Part shown: positions 10,231 through 17,894 of the stretch, piece after piece
Numbering within the stretch: position 1 is the stretch's first letter
Layout of the letters: each line of letters opens with the position of its first letter
Origin: Streptomyces sp. NRRL F-5727
GTDB taxonomy: Bacteria; Actinomycetota; Actinomycetes; Streptomycetales; Streptomycetaceae
Reading direction: 5' to 3'
Assembly: GCF_000719555.1 (NCBI RefSeq)
Contig: NZ_JOGX01000014.1
Span: 69,373 to 133,372, forward strand
DNA length: 64,000 nucleotides
Program-made: the position numbers and the translations under genes
The notes under the pieces: model-generated
The model's input: only the letters and a program-made list of their open reading frames with translations
Databases searched by the model: none
Told to the model about the DNA's origin: nothing

Positions 10231-11136
10231 ATGGGGTGGACGGTCCTCTACATCGCGTTCGGCCTGGTGGCGCTCTGGCTGCTGGGCGAGGTGCTCCTCC
10301 AGTACAAGGCGCGGCTGCGGTGGCGGATCCTCGCCTTCTGCGGCTTCCTCGGCGTGGTCGCCGGCGTCCTGCTGCCCTCGGTCGCGGTCATCATCGCGGG
10401 CGCGGTCGCCTTCGCCGTCGGCCAGACCTTCGTGACCCTCTCCTTCCGCCGCGGCTTCTCCACCGGCTGGGCGATCGGCGGCAACCCCGGCGCCAGCCGT
10501 CGCCGCAAGGCGGGCCCCGCCGTCGACGCCGGCCCCACCCTGGAGGTCTCCGGCCTCTCCTACGAGGACGCCGCCGCGGCCCACGCCCCCGGCCCCGACG
10601 CCGAGGAGCTGCACGCCGGCGCCGAGCCGGCCTCCGTCTACGAGCCGCAGCCCCTGCCCGAGGACACCGGCCAGTACGGCGTCTACGGCGGCGGGCAGTA
10701 CGACCAGACCGCGCAGACTCCCGCGTACGGCGGCTACGAGACCGGCGGCTACGACACGGGCGGCTACGGCACCGGGACCTACGACACGGGGACCTACGAC
10801 ACCTCGGGCTACGGCACCGGCGGCTACGCGCCGGCCGACGGCGGCACCCCCGCGTACGACACCCACGCCGCCGGCTACGAGCAGCAGCAGCCTGCCTACG
10901 ACTACGGCGCCACCGGCGGCCAGCAGCAGTACGCCGCCTACTCCGACCCGTACATCGGCCCCGGCACCGACGGCCAGCAGTACACCTCGTACTACGGCGA
11001 CCCGTACGCCCCCTCGTACAGCTACGACACCCCGCCCGGCGGCGTCTGGGTCCCGCAGCAGCGTGACACCGACGAGCCGCCCGCGCCGTACGGCCAGGGC
11101 CAGCACCCCGACGAGCAGTCCCGGTACCGCTACTGA
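10231..11136 (+). CDS. Membrane protein with long Tyr/Gly-rich repetitive tail
   Basis: A 301-residue protein I cannot assign to a named family. Two hydrophobic helices (about 4-22 and 29-63, the second long enough for a hairpin) are followed by a short basic stretch (RRGFSTGWAIGG, then SRRRK near 91). The remaining ~210 residues are low complexity: an acidic Ala-rich part, then repeats such as TGGYDTGGYGTG rich in Tyr, Gly, Thr, Gln and Pro. The tail is probably disordered and, after this membrane topology, may be cytoplasmic. It follows metF by 55 bp in the same direction and ends 19 bp from the convergent flavoprotein gene. Confidence 0.8.
   Translation: MGWTVLYIAFGLVALWLLGEVLLQYKARLRWRILAFCGFLGVVAGVLLPSVAVIIAGAVAFAVGQTFVTLSFRRGFSTGWAIGGNPGASRRRKAGPAVDAGPTLEVSGLSYEDAAAAHAPGPDAEELHAGAEPASVYEPQPLPEDTGQYGVYGGGQYDQTAQTPAYGGYETGGYDTGGYGTGTYDTGTYDTSGYGTGGYAPADGGTPAYDTHAAGYEQQQPAYDYGATGGQQQYAAYSDPYIGPGTDGQQYTSYYGDPYAPSYSYDTPPGGVWVPQQRDTDEPPAPYGQGQHPDEQSRYRY
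10723..10842 (+). repeat. Degenerate repeats encoding GGYDT/GGYGT units
   Basis: Imperfect tandem units of about 12-15 nt (GGCTACGACACGGGC and variants) encode (G/T)GY(D/G/E)TG motifs. They could expand or contract by slippage, so the length may vary between strains. Confidence 0.7.
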
Positions 11137-11155
11137 GCGGACGGGGCGGCGCGGC

Positions 11156-12592
11156 TCACTGCGAGCCGCGGAACTCCGCGCCCTCCACGATCAGCCCGGC
11201 CACCAGCGCGCCCGACATGCCCGCGTGGGCGAGCCCGCCGCCCGGGTGCGACCAGCCGCCGGCGAAGTACAGCCCGGGCACGGGGGAGAGGTTGGGCGCC
11301 GGCAGCCACTCCCCGCGGGCATCCGCCAGCGCCGGGCCCGGCACCTCCGCCGACCCGGTCGCCGCCCGTACGTCCTCCGGGGTGCGGACCTCGCGCCAGA
11401 GCAGCCGCTCGGCGAGGCGGGGCACCGCGGCCGCGGCCGCCTCCACCAGCGCGTCGGCGAGCTCCGCCCCGTCCTCCTCCGGCACCAGGTCGAGCCGAGC
11501 CGAGACCGTCACCGACTCGTGCTCCGCGTCGGGCCGGAGCGCCGGGTCGTCGGGGCGCAGCACGGTCACCGTCGGCCGGTCCCCGTCCCCGTGGACGACC
11601 GTGCGGTGCACGGCCCCCTTCTCACGAGCCCCCCGGAGGGCGAGCAGGACCGTCAGCCGGCCGGTGGCGTGCCGCTGGAACCGCGGCCACTCCTCGTCCG
11701 CCCGCTCCCAGGCCACGACGTGCTCCCGGTAGAGGGCGGGCACGGGCGCGCCCGCGACCACGTGGTCCGCCTCCACCGGCTCCCCGGACTCCAGCCGGAC
11801 CCCCACGGCCCGTCCGCCCTCCGTCAGCACGTCCGCCACCGCCGCGCCGAAGACGAACTCCACCCGCCGCTCCCGGCAGCGCTCGTACACCGCGTCCGCG
11901 AGCGCCCGCATGCCGCCGGCCACGTACCAGCTGCCGAAGGTCTGCTCCATGTACGGCAGGACGGCGGCGGACGCGGGGGCGGCGGAGGCCGGGAAGCCGT
12001 ACGCCTCCGCGTACGAGTCCAGGAGCGCCACCAGCCGGGGGTCCCGCAGCTCCCGCTCGCCGACCTGCGCGAGCGTCCGCGTCGGACGGCGCAGCAGCCC
12101 CGCCTTGAGCGCCGGGTACGGCTCGCGGGCCAGGGCCTTCGGATCGGCCGGCTGCGGCTCCTCCAGGAGCGGGCGGCGGGTGCGGTCCCACGCCTCGCGG
12201 GCCCGCACCAGGAAGTCCCCCCAGCGCTCGCCCGCGCCCGCGCCGAGCGCCGCGTCCAGGGCGGCGACGGTGCCGGCCCGGGAGGCGTTCGGCAGGTCCA
12301 CGCGCGTGCCGTCGGCGAAGACGTGCCGGGCGGCCGGATCGACCTGGCTCAGCCCGACGCACTCCTCCAGCGGCTTCTTCCCCGTCTTCACGAACAGATC
12401 GCGGTAGACCGCCGGCAGGTGCAGCAGCCCGGGACCCGTGTCGAAGGCGAAGCCCTCGCGCTCGAAGCGGCCCACCGCCCCGCCGTATGTCGACGTCCGC
12501 TCATACACCGTCACCGCGTGCCCGGCGACCGCCAGCCGTGCCGCCGCCGCCATGGCGCCGAGACCCGCGCCGATCACCACAATCCGTCCCAT
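11156..12592 (-). CDS. Phytoene-desaturase-like NAD(P)/FAD oxidoreductase
   Basis: A 478-residue flavoprotein of the CrtI/phytoene dehydrogenase-like superfamily. Seen: the N-terminal FAD motif GRIVVIGAGLGAMAAAARLAVAGHAVTVYERTS, followed by GGAVGRFEREGFAFDTGPG (substrate-side motif), and a C-terminal GLYFAGGWSHPGGGLAHAGMSGALVAGLI motif closing the FAD site. True CrtI enzymes act on carotenoids, but no carotenoid genes are adjacent, so the substrate is unknown. ATG 12592 is used because MGRIVVIGAG is the normal family start and a -10 box lies 7 nt upstream. The gene is convergent with the Tyr/Gly-rich protein gene. Confidence 0.88.
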   Translation of the reverse strand: MGRIVVIGAGLGAMAAAARLAVAGHAVTVYERTSTYGGAVGRFEREGFAFDTGPGLLHLPAVYRDLFVKTGKKPLEECVGLSQVDPAARHVFADGTRVDLPNASRAGTVAALDAALGAGAGERWGDFLVRAREAWDRTRRPLLEEPQPADPKALAREPYPALKAGLLRRPTRTLAQVGERELRDPRLVALLDSYAEAYGFPASAAPASAAVLPYMEQTFGSWYVAGGMRALADAVYERCRERRVEFVFGAAVADVLTEGGRAVGVRLESGEPVEADHVVAGAPVPALYREHVVAWERADEEWPRFQRHATGRLTVLLALRGAREKGAVHRTVVHGDGDRPTVTVLRPDDPALRPDAEHESVTVSARLDLVPEEDGAELADALVEAAAAAVPRLAERLLWREVRTPEDVRAATGSAEVPGPALADARGEWLPAPNLSPVPGLYFAGGWSHPGGGLAHAGMSGALVAGLIVEGAEFRGSQ

Positions 12593-12599
12593 GTCAGGG

Positions 12600-12605
12600 A
12601 CCTTA
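12600..12605 (-). promoter_or_regulatory. -10 box for a leaderless flavoprotein transcript
   Basis: TAAGGT on the minus strand lies 7 nt before the ATG of the phytoene-desaturase-like gene. Its TAA is also the stop codon of the upstream DUF4126 gene, so promoter and stop share bases. Confidence 0.45.
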
Positions 12606-13241
12606 TCGGCCTCCACCGACAGAGCGGTCCGCAGGTGGGCCGCCCCCGGCCGCCGCCAGTCTGCGCTCCTCGCGGCGCTGCGCCCGGCGGCGCCGGAAGC
12701 GCCGGATCCGGGAGGCCAGGAAGAGCACCAGCCACACGCCGAGCGCCAGCAGCACGGCGGCGATCACCGCCGCGGCCACGGGATGGAACATCGCGAAGGT
12801 GATGACCCCGGCGACCGTGAGGTCCTCCGCCGTGCTCAGCACGATGTTGGAGAACGGCTCGGGCGAGGTGTTCACCGCCATCCTGGTGCCCGCCTTGACC
12901 AGATGGCTCATCAGCGCCGTCGAACCGCCGACCGCGCCCGCCGCCAGCTCCGGCAGCGAACCGCTCTCGCCGGCCAGCAGCGCCGCCACCACCGCTCCGG
13001 CGACCGGTCTGATCACCGTGTGGACGGAGTCCCACACGTTGTCCACGTACGGGATCTTGTCCGCGACCGCCTCGCACAGGAAGAGGACACCGGCCGCGAT
13101 CAGGACGTCCGTGCGCTGGAGCGCCTCGGGCACCTCGTCGGTGAGCCCGGTCGCGCCGAAGACGCCGAGGAGCAGGACCACCGCGTAGGCGTTGATCCCG
13201 CTCGCCCAGCCGCTGGTGAAGACGAGGGGGAGTACGGACAC
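12603..13241 (-). CDS. DUF4126 membrane protein
   Basis: A 212-residue integral membrane protein of the DUF4126 family, function unknown. It starts VSVLPLVFTSGWASGINAYAVVLLLG and has roughly four to five hydrophobic segments. The characteristic SHLVKAGTRMAVNTSPEPFSN and TAEDLTVAGV stretches lie in the middle, and the cytoplasmic tail is strongly basic (RRFRRRRAQRREERR, near 182-196). GTG 13241 is chosen because the family usually starts at SVLPLVF and a TACGAT -10 box lies 7 nt upstream. A GTG at 13277 would add 12 residues. The adjoining flavoprotein gene starts right after it. Confidence 0.82.
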   Translation of the reverse strand: MSVLPLVFTSGWASGINAYAVVLLLGVFGATGLTDEVPEALQRTDVLIAAGVLFLCEAVADKIPYVDNVWDSVHTVIRPVAGAVVAALLAGESGSLPELAAGAVGGSTALMSHLVKAGTRMAVNTSPEPFSNIVLSTAEDLTVAGVITFAMFHPVAAAVIAAVLLALGVWLVLFLASRIRRFRRRRAQRREERRLAAAGGGPPADRSVGGGR

Positions 13242-13248
13242 GCCCGCG

Positions 13249-13254
13249 ATCGTA
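13249..13254 (-). promoter_or_regulatory. -10 box for a leaderless DUF4126 transcript
   Basis: TACGAT on the minus strand is 7 nt upstream of GTG 13241, and no Shine-Dalgarno sequence precedes that start. Confidence 0.4.
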
Positions 13255-13312
13255 ACGAGACGGACTCCGTCCGTCACCAGGACGGCCCCATCCGCCCGGC
13301 CCGCACGGCGAC

Positions 13313-13348
13313 TGAGTATCCGTACCTAGGCGCCGAGATGAGTACCCG
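13313..13348. repeat. Direct repeat TGAGTAYCCG, two copies
   Basis: TGAGTATCCG at 13313-13322 and TGAGTACCCG at 13339-13348 form a direct repeat with starts 26 bp apart. They lie in the 339-bp gap upstream of the DUF4126 gene, beside the self-complementary CCTAGG and GGCGCC words. They are possible binding sites for a regulator of that gene. No coding sequence with support was found in this gap. Confidence 0.4.
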
Positions 13349-13463
13349 CGCGGATGGGGGAAGGGCCGTCCGGAGGAGAGAGTGGAGCCACGGAAGGGGC
13401 ACGGCTCCGGAACCGCCGGCACGGGGCGGCGGAACGGGGCCGTGCGCCTGCCGGCACGGGGGA

Positions 13464-13539
13464 CGTGCACGGGGGTGCACGAAGAAGGCGCCGGTCCGGC
13501 GTGGCTCGGGGGGATCGAGCTTCGCGGGACCGGCGCCTT
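13464..13539. terminator. Hairpins ending the ABC-yhgE-tetR operon
   Basis: Arms at 13485-13497 and 13527-13539 (AAGGCGCCGGTCC and its complement) form a 13-bp perfect stem with a 29-nt loop. A second small stem, CGTGCAC-GGGG-GTGCACG, lies at 13464-13481. They are 40-115 bp past the tetR stop and followed on the minus strand by a pyrimidine-rich TTCTTC. Factor-independent termination is likely. Confidence 0.55.
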
Positions 13540-13580
13540 TCGTCGCGTCGGATCGTGGATCCCGGATATTGGATCCGGGA

Positions 13581-14192
13581 TCAGCGGCCTCCGCCCACCC
13601 GCCCGTGCAGCAGCAGGGACAGTGCCGCGTGGACGTCGTCGAGGGAGCGCTCGCTCTGGAACGCCTTCCAGTCGAGGGCGGCCACCAGGACCATGCCGAC
13701 CAGGGCGGCCGCGGTCAGCTGGACGTCGATCTCCTCGCTCAGCTCGCCGGCCTCGACGCCCTCGCGGAGGACGCCCTCCACGACGGCGACGGCCTCCTGG
13801 CGGACGACCAGGAGGGTGGAGTTCCACGCCCGGTTGGTGCGCCAGAGCTCCGCCACGTACAGCTGGGTGAAGGCCGGGTAGCGGTCGATGAAGACGAGGC
13901 CCGCGCGGATCATCGCGTCCAGCGCGGCGACCCGGCTGCCGCCCCGGGCGGCCGTCTCCTCGGCGGCCGTCCGCAGCGAGGCGGTGAGCAGGGAGACGCC
14001 GTGGCGCAGCAGCTCCTCGAAGAGCTCGGTCTTGCTCTTGAAGTTGTAGTAGACCGTGCCCTTGGCCACCCCGGCCCGCTCGGCGATCTCGTCGACCGTG
14101 GTGGCCGAGAAGCCCTGCTCGGCGATGAGGGTGACGGCCGCCTCGTAGAGCTTGGCGCGGGTCGCCTGGCGGCGGGTGCTGCTGCTGTCCAT
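13581..14192 (-). CDS. TetR-family transcriptional regulator
   Basis: A 203-residue TetR repressor. The N-terminal HTH is clear: YEAAVTLIAEQGFSATTVDEIAERAGVAKGTVYYNFKSKTELFEELL (about residues 14-60). The C-terminal ligand domain is of the type seen next to YhgE and drug exporters. It is the last gene of the ABC-like/YhgE/TetR unit, starting 34 bp after the yhgE stop. It is the obvious candidate to bind the 30-bp palindrome at 17212-17241 at the head of the operon, making the unit autoregulated. ATG 14192 is preferred; GTG 14207 would add five residues. The effector is unknown. Confidence 0.9.
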   Translation of the reverse strand: MDSSSTRRQATRAKLYEAAVTLIAEQGFSATTVDEIAERAGVAKGTVYYNFKSKTELFEELLRHGVSLLTASLRTAAEETAARGGSRVAALDAMIRAGLVFIDRYPAFTQLYVAELWRTNRAWNSTLLVVRQEAVAVVEGVLREGVEAGELSEEIDVQLTAAALVGMVLVAALDWKAFQSERSLDDVHAALSLLLHGRVGGGR

Positions 14193-14226
14193 GGGATCGA
14201 TTCTCACAGAGGCGGTACGGGTCGGG

Positions 14227-16377
14227 TCACAGGGACAGGTCGGGGTGGAGCCGGTCCAGCGTCCACACCTGCTTGCGCCGCGCGGTGACCGCGGTCAGGG
14301 CGAGCGCGCCGAGGGTGAAGGCGGTCAGGACCGCGACGGCCTCCCAGACCGGGCCGACGCCGCCGCCGGAGATGAGCCGGCGCAGGGCCTCGACCACGTA
14401 GGTCATCGGCAGGAAGGGGTGGACGGCGTTGAAGAAGCCCGGGCTGGTCTGCACCGGGTAGGTGCCGCCCGCCGAGGTCAGCTGGACCATGAGCAGCGCC
14501 AGGACGAGGATCCGGCCGGCCGCGCCGAAGCGGGCGTTCAGCCACTGGATGATCGAGGCGAAGCAGCAGGTCACCAGGGCGAGGAAGCCGATCGTGCCGG
14601 CCGCCCTGGCCATCTCCAGCCCGAGCCCCCAGTGCAGGACGGCGAGGAGCGCGCCGACCTGGAGGACGCCGATCGCGGCCACCGGGAGCCAGCCGGCCAG
14701 CGCGATCCGCCAGGCGGAGGCGCCCGCGGCGAGCGCCCGCCGGTTCATCGGCTGGATGATCATGTACGCGACCATGGCGCCGACCCAGAGGGAGAGCGGG
14801 ATGAAGTACGGCGCGAAGCCCGTGCCGTAGTTCGGCGCCTTGTGGAGCGACTGCGCGGCCAGCTTCACCGGGTCGGCCATGACCTCCGTACGCCGGTCGC
14901 GCTCGTCCTTGTCGTAGTCCGGGATCTTGTCGACGCCGTCCTTGAGACCGGTGGCGAGCGAGCCGGAGCCGTCGGCCAGCTTGAACAGGCCGCCGTCGAG
15001 GTCGCCGGCGCCCTTCTTCAGCCTGCCGACGCCGCTGTCCAGGCTGACCGAGCCCGCGCGGGCGCCGGTGACGCCGGTGTGCAGCTGCTCGGCGCCGTCG
15101 GCGACCTTCTTCGCGCCCCTGTTGAGCTCGTTGATCTTCCGGATGGCGCCCTCGACGTCCTCGTCCAGGTGCGGGGCGCGCGCGGCCAGCTCGTCGGCCT
15201 CCTTCTTGAGCTTCTTCAGCCGCTCGTCGAGCGTCTTCAGGTCGCCCTTGCTGCCCTTGGTCAGCTGGTGCACGTCGTCCGCGACGGTGGCGACGTCGCC
15301 GGCGGTGGTCGACGCCTCCTTCAGGGCGGCGCAGTACTCCTTCGTGTCGGGGAGGACGAACCCCTCGGGGAGGGTGACGCCCTCCGGCAGCTCGATCTGC
15401 GGGGTGGCGGTGGCGCCGGGCTTCTCGCAGGACTCGCGGTGCAGCCGGCCGAGCGTGTCGTCCGCCTTGTGGGCGGCGGTGCGCAGCGCCGGGGCGCGGC
15501 GGACCAGGTCCGCCAGGTCGTTGCGGGCGGCGGTGGCCGAGTCGGAGACCAGCTTCGCGGTGTCGCGGATCGACGTGCCGTTGTTCGCCAGGTACGGGCG
15601 GACCTTGTCCGCGGTGCCGTTCACCTTGTCGGCGAGGGCCTGGGTGCCGTTGGCGACCTGGCGCGTACCGGTCTGGACGTCCTTGGAGCCCTTGTCCAGC
15701 TTCTTCAGGCCGGCGGCCAGGTCGCTGCTGCCGGTCTTGGCGTCGGTCAGGCCGTCGGAGAGGTCCTTGGACCCCTTCTTGGCCTTGTCCACGCCCTTCT
15801 TCAGGTCGGCGGCGCCCTTGGCGGCCTCGGCGGTGGCCTCGTGGATGTCGGAGAAGGAGATGAAGATCTTGTCGAGGAAGGTCCGGGAGGACTTGGTGGA
15901 GGCGGCGGTGCGCACCTCGGCGAAGACCGTCCGGGAGATCTGGCCGACGATGTAGTTGTTGGAGTCGTTCGTACGGACCTTGAGGGCGCCGGTCTCGGGG
16001 GAGTCCCCGGAGCTGGACGCGATCCGCTCACTGAAGTCGCCGGGCACGGTCAGGGACAGGTAGTACGTGCCGTCCTCGACGCCCTTGCGCGCCTCGGCGT
16101 CGCTGACCTCGTGCCACTCGAAGGTCCTGCTGTCGAGCAGGCCCTCGGTGATGTCCTCGCCCGCGGTGATCCGCTTGCCGTCGGCGGCGGCGCCGCGGTC
16201 CTCGTTGACCAGGGCCACGGGCAGCTTGTCGAGCCTGCCGTACGGGTCCCAGAACGAGTACAGGTACAGGGCGCCGTACAGCAGCGGCAGCAGCAGGACC
16301 GCGACCAGCGCGGCGCGCGGCAGCTTGCCCCTGCCGAAGCGCCTCAGCTCAAGCGCGGCCAGTTTCGGCGAGCGCAT
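14227..16377 (-). CDS. YhgE/Pip-domain membrane protein (ABC-2 permease-like)
   Basis: A 716-residue protein of the YhgE/Pip family. One N-terminal helix (PRAALVAVLLLPLLYGALYLY, near 20-40) precedes VALVNEDRGAA, a family hallmark. A ~470-residue extracytoplasmic region follows, dominated by heptad-like LKKG, LADG and LDKG repeats that probably form a coiled coil. About five or six C-terminal helices (about 515-705) resemble ABC-2 permeases. Family members include the lactococcal phage infection protein and proteins linked to type VII-like secretion. The role here is unknown; export or cell-envelope function is likely. Its start overlaps the end of the ABC-like gene by 29 bp, indicating coupling. 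Confidence 0.9.
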   Translation of the reverse strand: MRSPKLAALELRRFGRGKLPRAALVAVLLLPLLYGALYLYSFWDPYGRLDKLPVALVNEDRGAAADGKRITAGEDITEGLLDSRTFEWHEVSDAEARKGVEDGTYYLSLTVPGDFSERIASSSGDSPETGALKVRTNDSNNYIVGQISRTVFAEVRTAASTKSSRTFLDKIFISFSDIHEATAEAAKGAADLKKGVDKAKKGSKDLSDGLTDAKTGSSDLAAGLKKLDKGSKDVQTGTRQVANGTQALADKVNGTADKVRPYLANNGTSIRDTAKLVSDSATAARNDLADLVRRAPALRTAAHKADDTLGRLHRESCEKPGATATPQIELPEGVTLPEGFVLPDTKEYCAALKEASTTAGDVATVADDVHQLTKGSKGDLKTLDERLKKLKKEADELAARAPHLDEDVEGAIRKINELNRGAKKVADGAEQLHTGVTGARAGSVSLDSGVGRLKKGAGDLDGGLFKLADGSGSLATGLKDGVDKIPDYDKDERDRRTEVMADPVKLAAQSLHKAPNYGTGFAPYFIPLSLWVGAMVAYMIIQPMNRRALAAGASAWRIALAGWLPVAAIGVLQVGALLAVLHWGLGLEMARAAGTIGFLALVTCCFASIIQWLNARFGAAGRILVLALLMVQLTSAGGTYPVQTSPGFFNAVHPFLPMTYVVEALRRLISGGGVGPVWEAVAVLTAFTLGALALTAVTARRKQVWTLDRLHPDLSL

Positions 16378-17191
16378 CGTCCGCCCCCTCCTCGGTGATG
16401 TCGTCTTCGGTGGCCGGTTCGTCCCGCGGGCCGGTCGTGGTGATCCGCAGGGCGTCGGCGGGTGCCTCGCTGCAGACGGCGAGGACGGTGGTGCCGGCGG
16501 CGGCCACCGAGCGCAGCAGCGCCCAGGCGTCCGCCCGGTCGGCGTCCGACAGCTTCAGGTCGGTGTCGTCGACGCCCAGCAGCCGGGGGCGGCCCATCAG
16601 GGCCAGCGCGATCGACAGGCGCAGGGCCTCCAGGCGCTCCAGATCGCGTACGGAGGTCCGCTCGCCCTTCGGCAGGGCGGCGAGGTCGAGCCCGGCGGCC
16701 GTCAGGGCCTCGTCGATCCGGGTCCTGGCCTCGGCGGCCCGGCTGCCGGGGCGCCGCAGCAGCGCGCGGACCGAGCCGTCGAAGCGGCGCTGGAGCAGGG
16801 CCCGCTCGCGCAGGTGCTCGGCGACGGTGAGCGACGGGTCCAGCTCGCTCACGCCGGGGACCTGCCCGAGCGCGGCGACCCGGCGCACGGCGGCCATCCG
16901 GCGCGGCAGCGGGAGGCCGCCGACCTCGGCGTGGCCCTCGCCGGTCTTCATCCGGCCGGTGAGGGCGAGCAGCAGGCAGGTGCGGCCGGTGCCCGAAGGG
17001 CCCTCGAGCGCGACGAGCGAACCGGCCCCGGCGCGGAAGGACACGTCCCGGAAGGCCCAGCCGCGGGGGCCCTTGAGCCCCAGCCCCTCGACCACGACCT
17101 CGGCGCCGTGCGCCGCCGGGCCGTCGCTCGTGCCGGACTTCCCGCCGGCGCCCTCCGAAGACGGTCGTGTGGTCAGGTCCTCGGATCCCAC
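16349..17191 (-). CDS. ABC-type ATPase-like protein with degenerate nucleotide site
   Basis: A 280-residue ABC ATPase fold protein. The P-loop reads GPSGTGRT (residues 64-71), so the essential lysine is Arg70. The Walker B region reads LLGVDDTD, with Asp209 where the catalytic glutamate belongs. No LSGGQ signature is present (LPKGERTSVRDLERLEALRL takes its place), and the switch histidine is replaced (LAVCSEAP). It may bind but not hydrolyse ATP, or may act as a structural partner of YhgE. The GTG start at 17191 is preceded by GGGGGTGG and lies 20 bp from a large palindrome. First gene of the operon. Confidence 0.85.
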   Translation of the reverse strand: MGSEDLTTRPSSEGAGGKSGTSDGPAAHGAEVVVEGLGLKGPRGWAFRDVSFRAGAGSLVALEGPSGTGRTCLLLALTGRMKTGEGHAEVGGLPLPRRMAAVRRVAALGQVPGVSELDPSLTVAEHLRERALLQRRFDGSVRALLRRPGSRAAEARTRIDEALTAAGLDLAALPKGERTSVRDLERLEALRLSIALALMGRPRLLGVDDTDLKLSDADRADAWALLRSVAAAGTTVLAVCSEAPADALRITTTGPRDEPATEDDITEEGADDALAETGRA

Positions 17192-17211
17192 GGATCCACC
17201 CCCGCTTCCCC

Positions 17212-17241
17212 ACTTTTGAACTGACTGGTCAGTCCAAAAGT
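17212..17241. promoter_or_regulatory. 30-bp palindromic TetR-type operator
   Basis: A 30-bp inverted repeat matching its complement at 26 of 30 positions. The outer arms are ACTTTTG/CAAAAGT and the inner arms ACTGAC/GTCAGT around a 2-bp centre. It lies 20 bp upstream of the ABC-like gene GTG. The inner half-sites look like TetR-family operators, and the third gene of the operon encodes a TetR protein, so feedback repression is likely. It may also influence the divergent HEPN gene 114 bp away. Confidence 0.65.
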
Positions 17242-17354
17242 TACCCGGGAGTCGCCTTGCTGGCAAAACCCCAGGTCAGGGCGATTGTCAGTGGGGGGTT
17301 GCACGATGGACACAGACGGCGACAAGGCCGTCACCCGACGACAGGAGGCTCGTC

Positions 17355-17828
17355 ATGGCCAGTCCTTTCGCAGCAGCCGACGTCCACCCCGTGTCCCGCC
17401 GGACCGCCGCCCCGCCCGCCGCCCTCGACCTGCTCGCCAAGGCCCGGGCCGGGCTCGACGAGGCCGCCGCCCTCGACCGGCCCCACGAGCGGTACGCCAC
17501 CGCGCACCTCGCCGCCCTGCGCGCCGCGGCCGCCGTCCTCGCCGCCCGCGCCCGCCCCGTCCCCCGCACCCGCAGGCGCCAGGCCATAAGGAGCGCCTGG
17601 GAGCTGCTGCCGCAGCTCGCCCCCGAGCTCACCGAATGGAGCGCCCTCTTCGCCTCCGGAGCCCCGCGCCGTGCCCTCGCCGAGGCCGGGGTCGCCGCCG
17701 CGGCCACCCCGCGCGAGGCCGACGACCTGGTCAGGGACGCCGCCCACTTCCTGCGCCTGGTCGAGCGGCTGCTCGTGCTCCAGCCGGTACTGCCCCGACA
17801 GCCCCCGGCGGACGGGGCCGCCGGTTGA
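17355..17828 (+). CDS. SAV_6107-family HEPN-domain protein
   Basis: A 157-residue protein of the actinobacterial SAV_6107 HEPN family. It is Ala-rich and helical throughout (AALDLLAKARAGLDEAAAL, then RYATAHLAALRAAAAVLAARARP), with a typical ARPVPRTRRRQ basic turn. Residues R46 and H51 form an R-x4-H pattern reminiscent of the catalytic motif of HEPN ribonucleases, but the residue after Arg is Tyr and no cognate nucleotidyltransferase is nearby. RNase activity is therefore uncertain. The ATG is preceded by AGGAGG. It is divergent from the ABC-like operon and sits just upstream of a methyltransferase gene. Confidence 0.85.
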   Translation: MASPFAAADVHPVSRRTAAPPAALDLLAKARAGLDEAAALDRPHERYATAHLAALRAAAAVLAARARPVPRTRRRQAIRSAWELLPQLAPELTEWSALFASGAPRRALAEAGVAAAATPREADDLVRDAAHFLRLVERLLVLQPVLPRQPPADGAAG

Positions 17829-17851
17829 TCCGCACGGCGCCACGAAGGCCA

Positions 17852-17857
17852 TAGGGT
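17852..17857 (+). promoter_or_regulatory. -10 box upstream of the methyltransferase gene
   Basis: TAGGGT at this position would start a transcript near 17864, about 31 nt before the GTG at 17895. A GAGGAG ribosome site at 17880-17885 lies in that leader. Confidence 0.35.
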
Positions 17858-17894
17858 GGGGACGTCCGTACCCGTCACCGAGGAGTCAAGAGCC

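Noticed and set aside
13274..13480. Possible 68-residue minus-strand ORF upstream of DUF4126
   Set aside because: Pro/Arg/Ala composition and no ribosome site; it lies between the direct repeats and hairpins, which explain the gap better.
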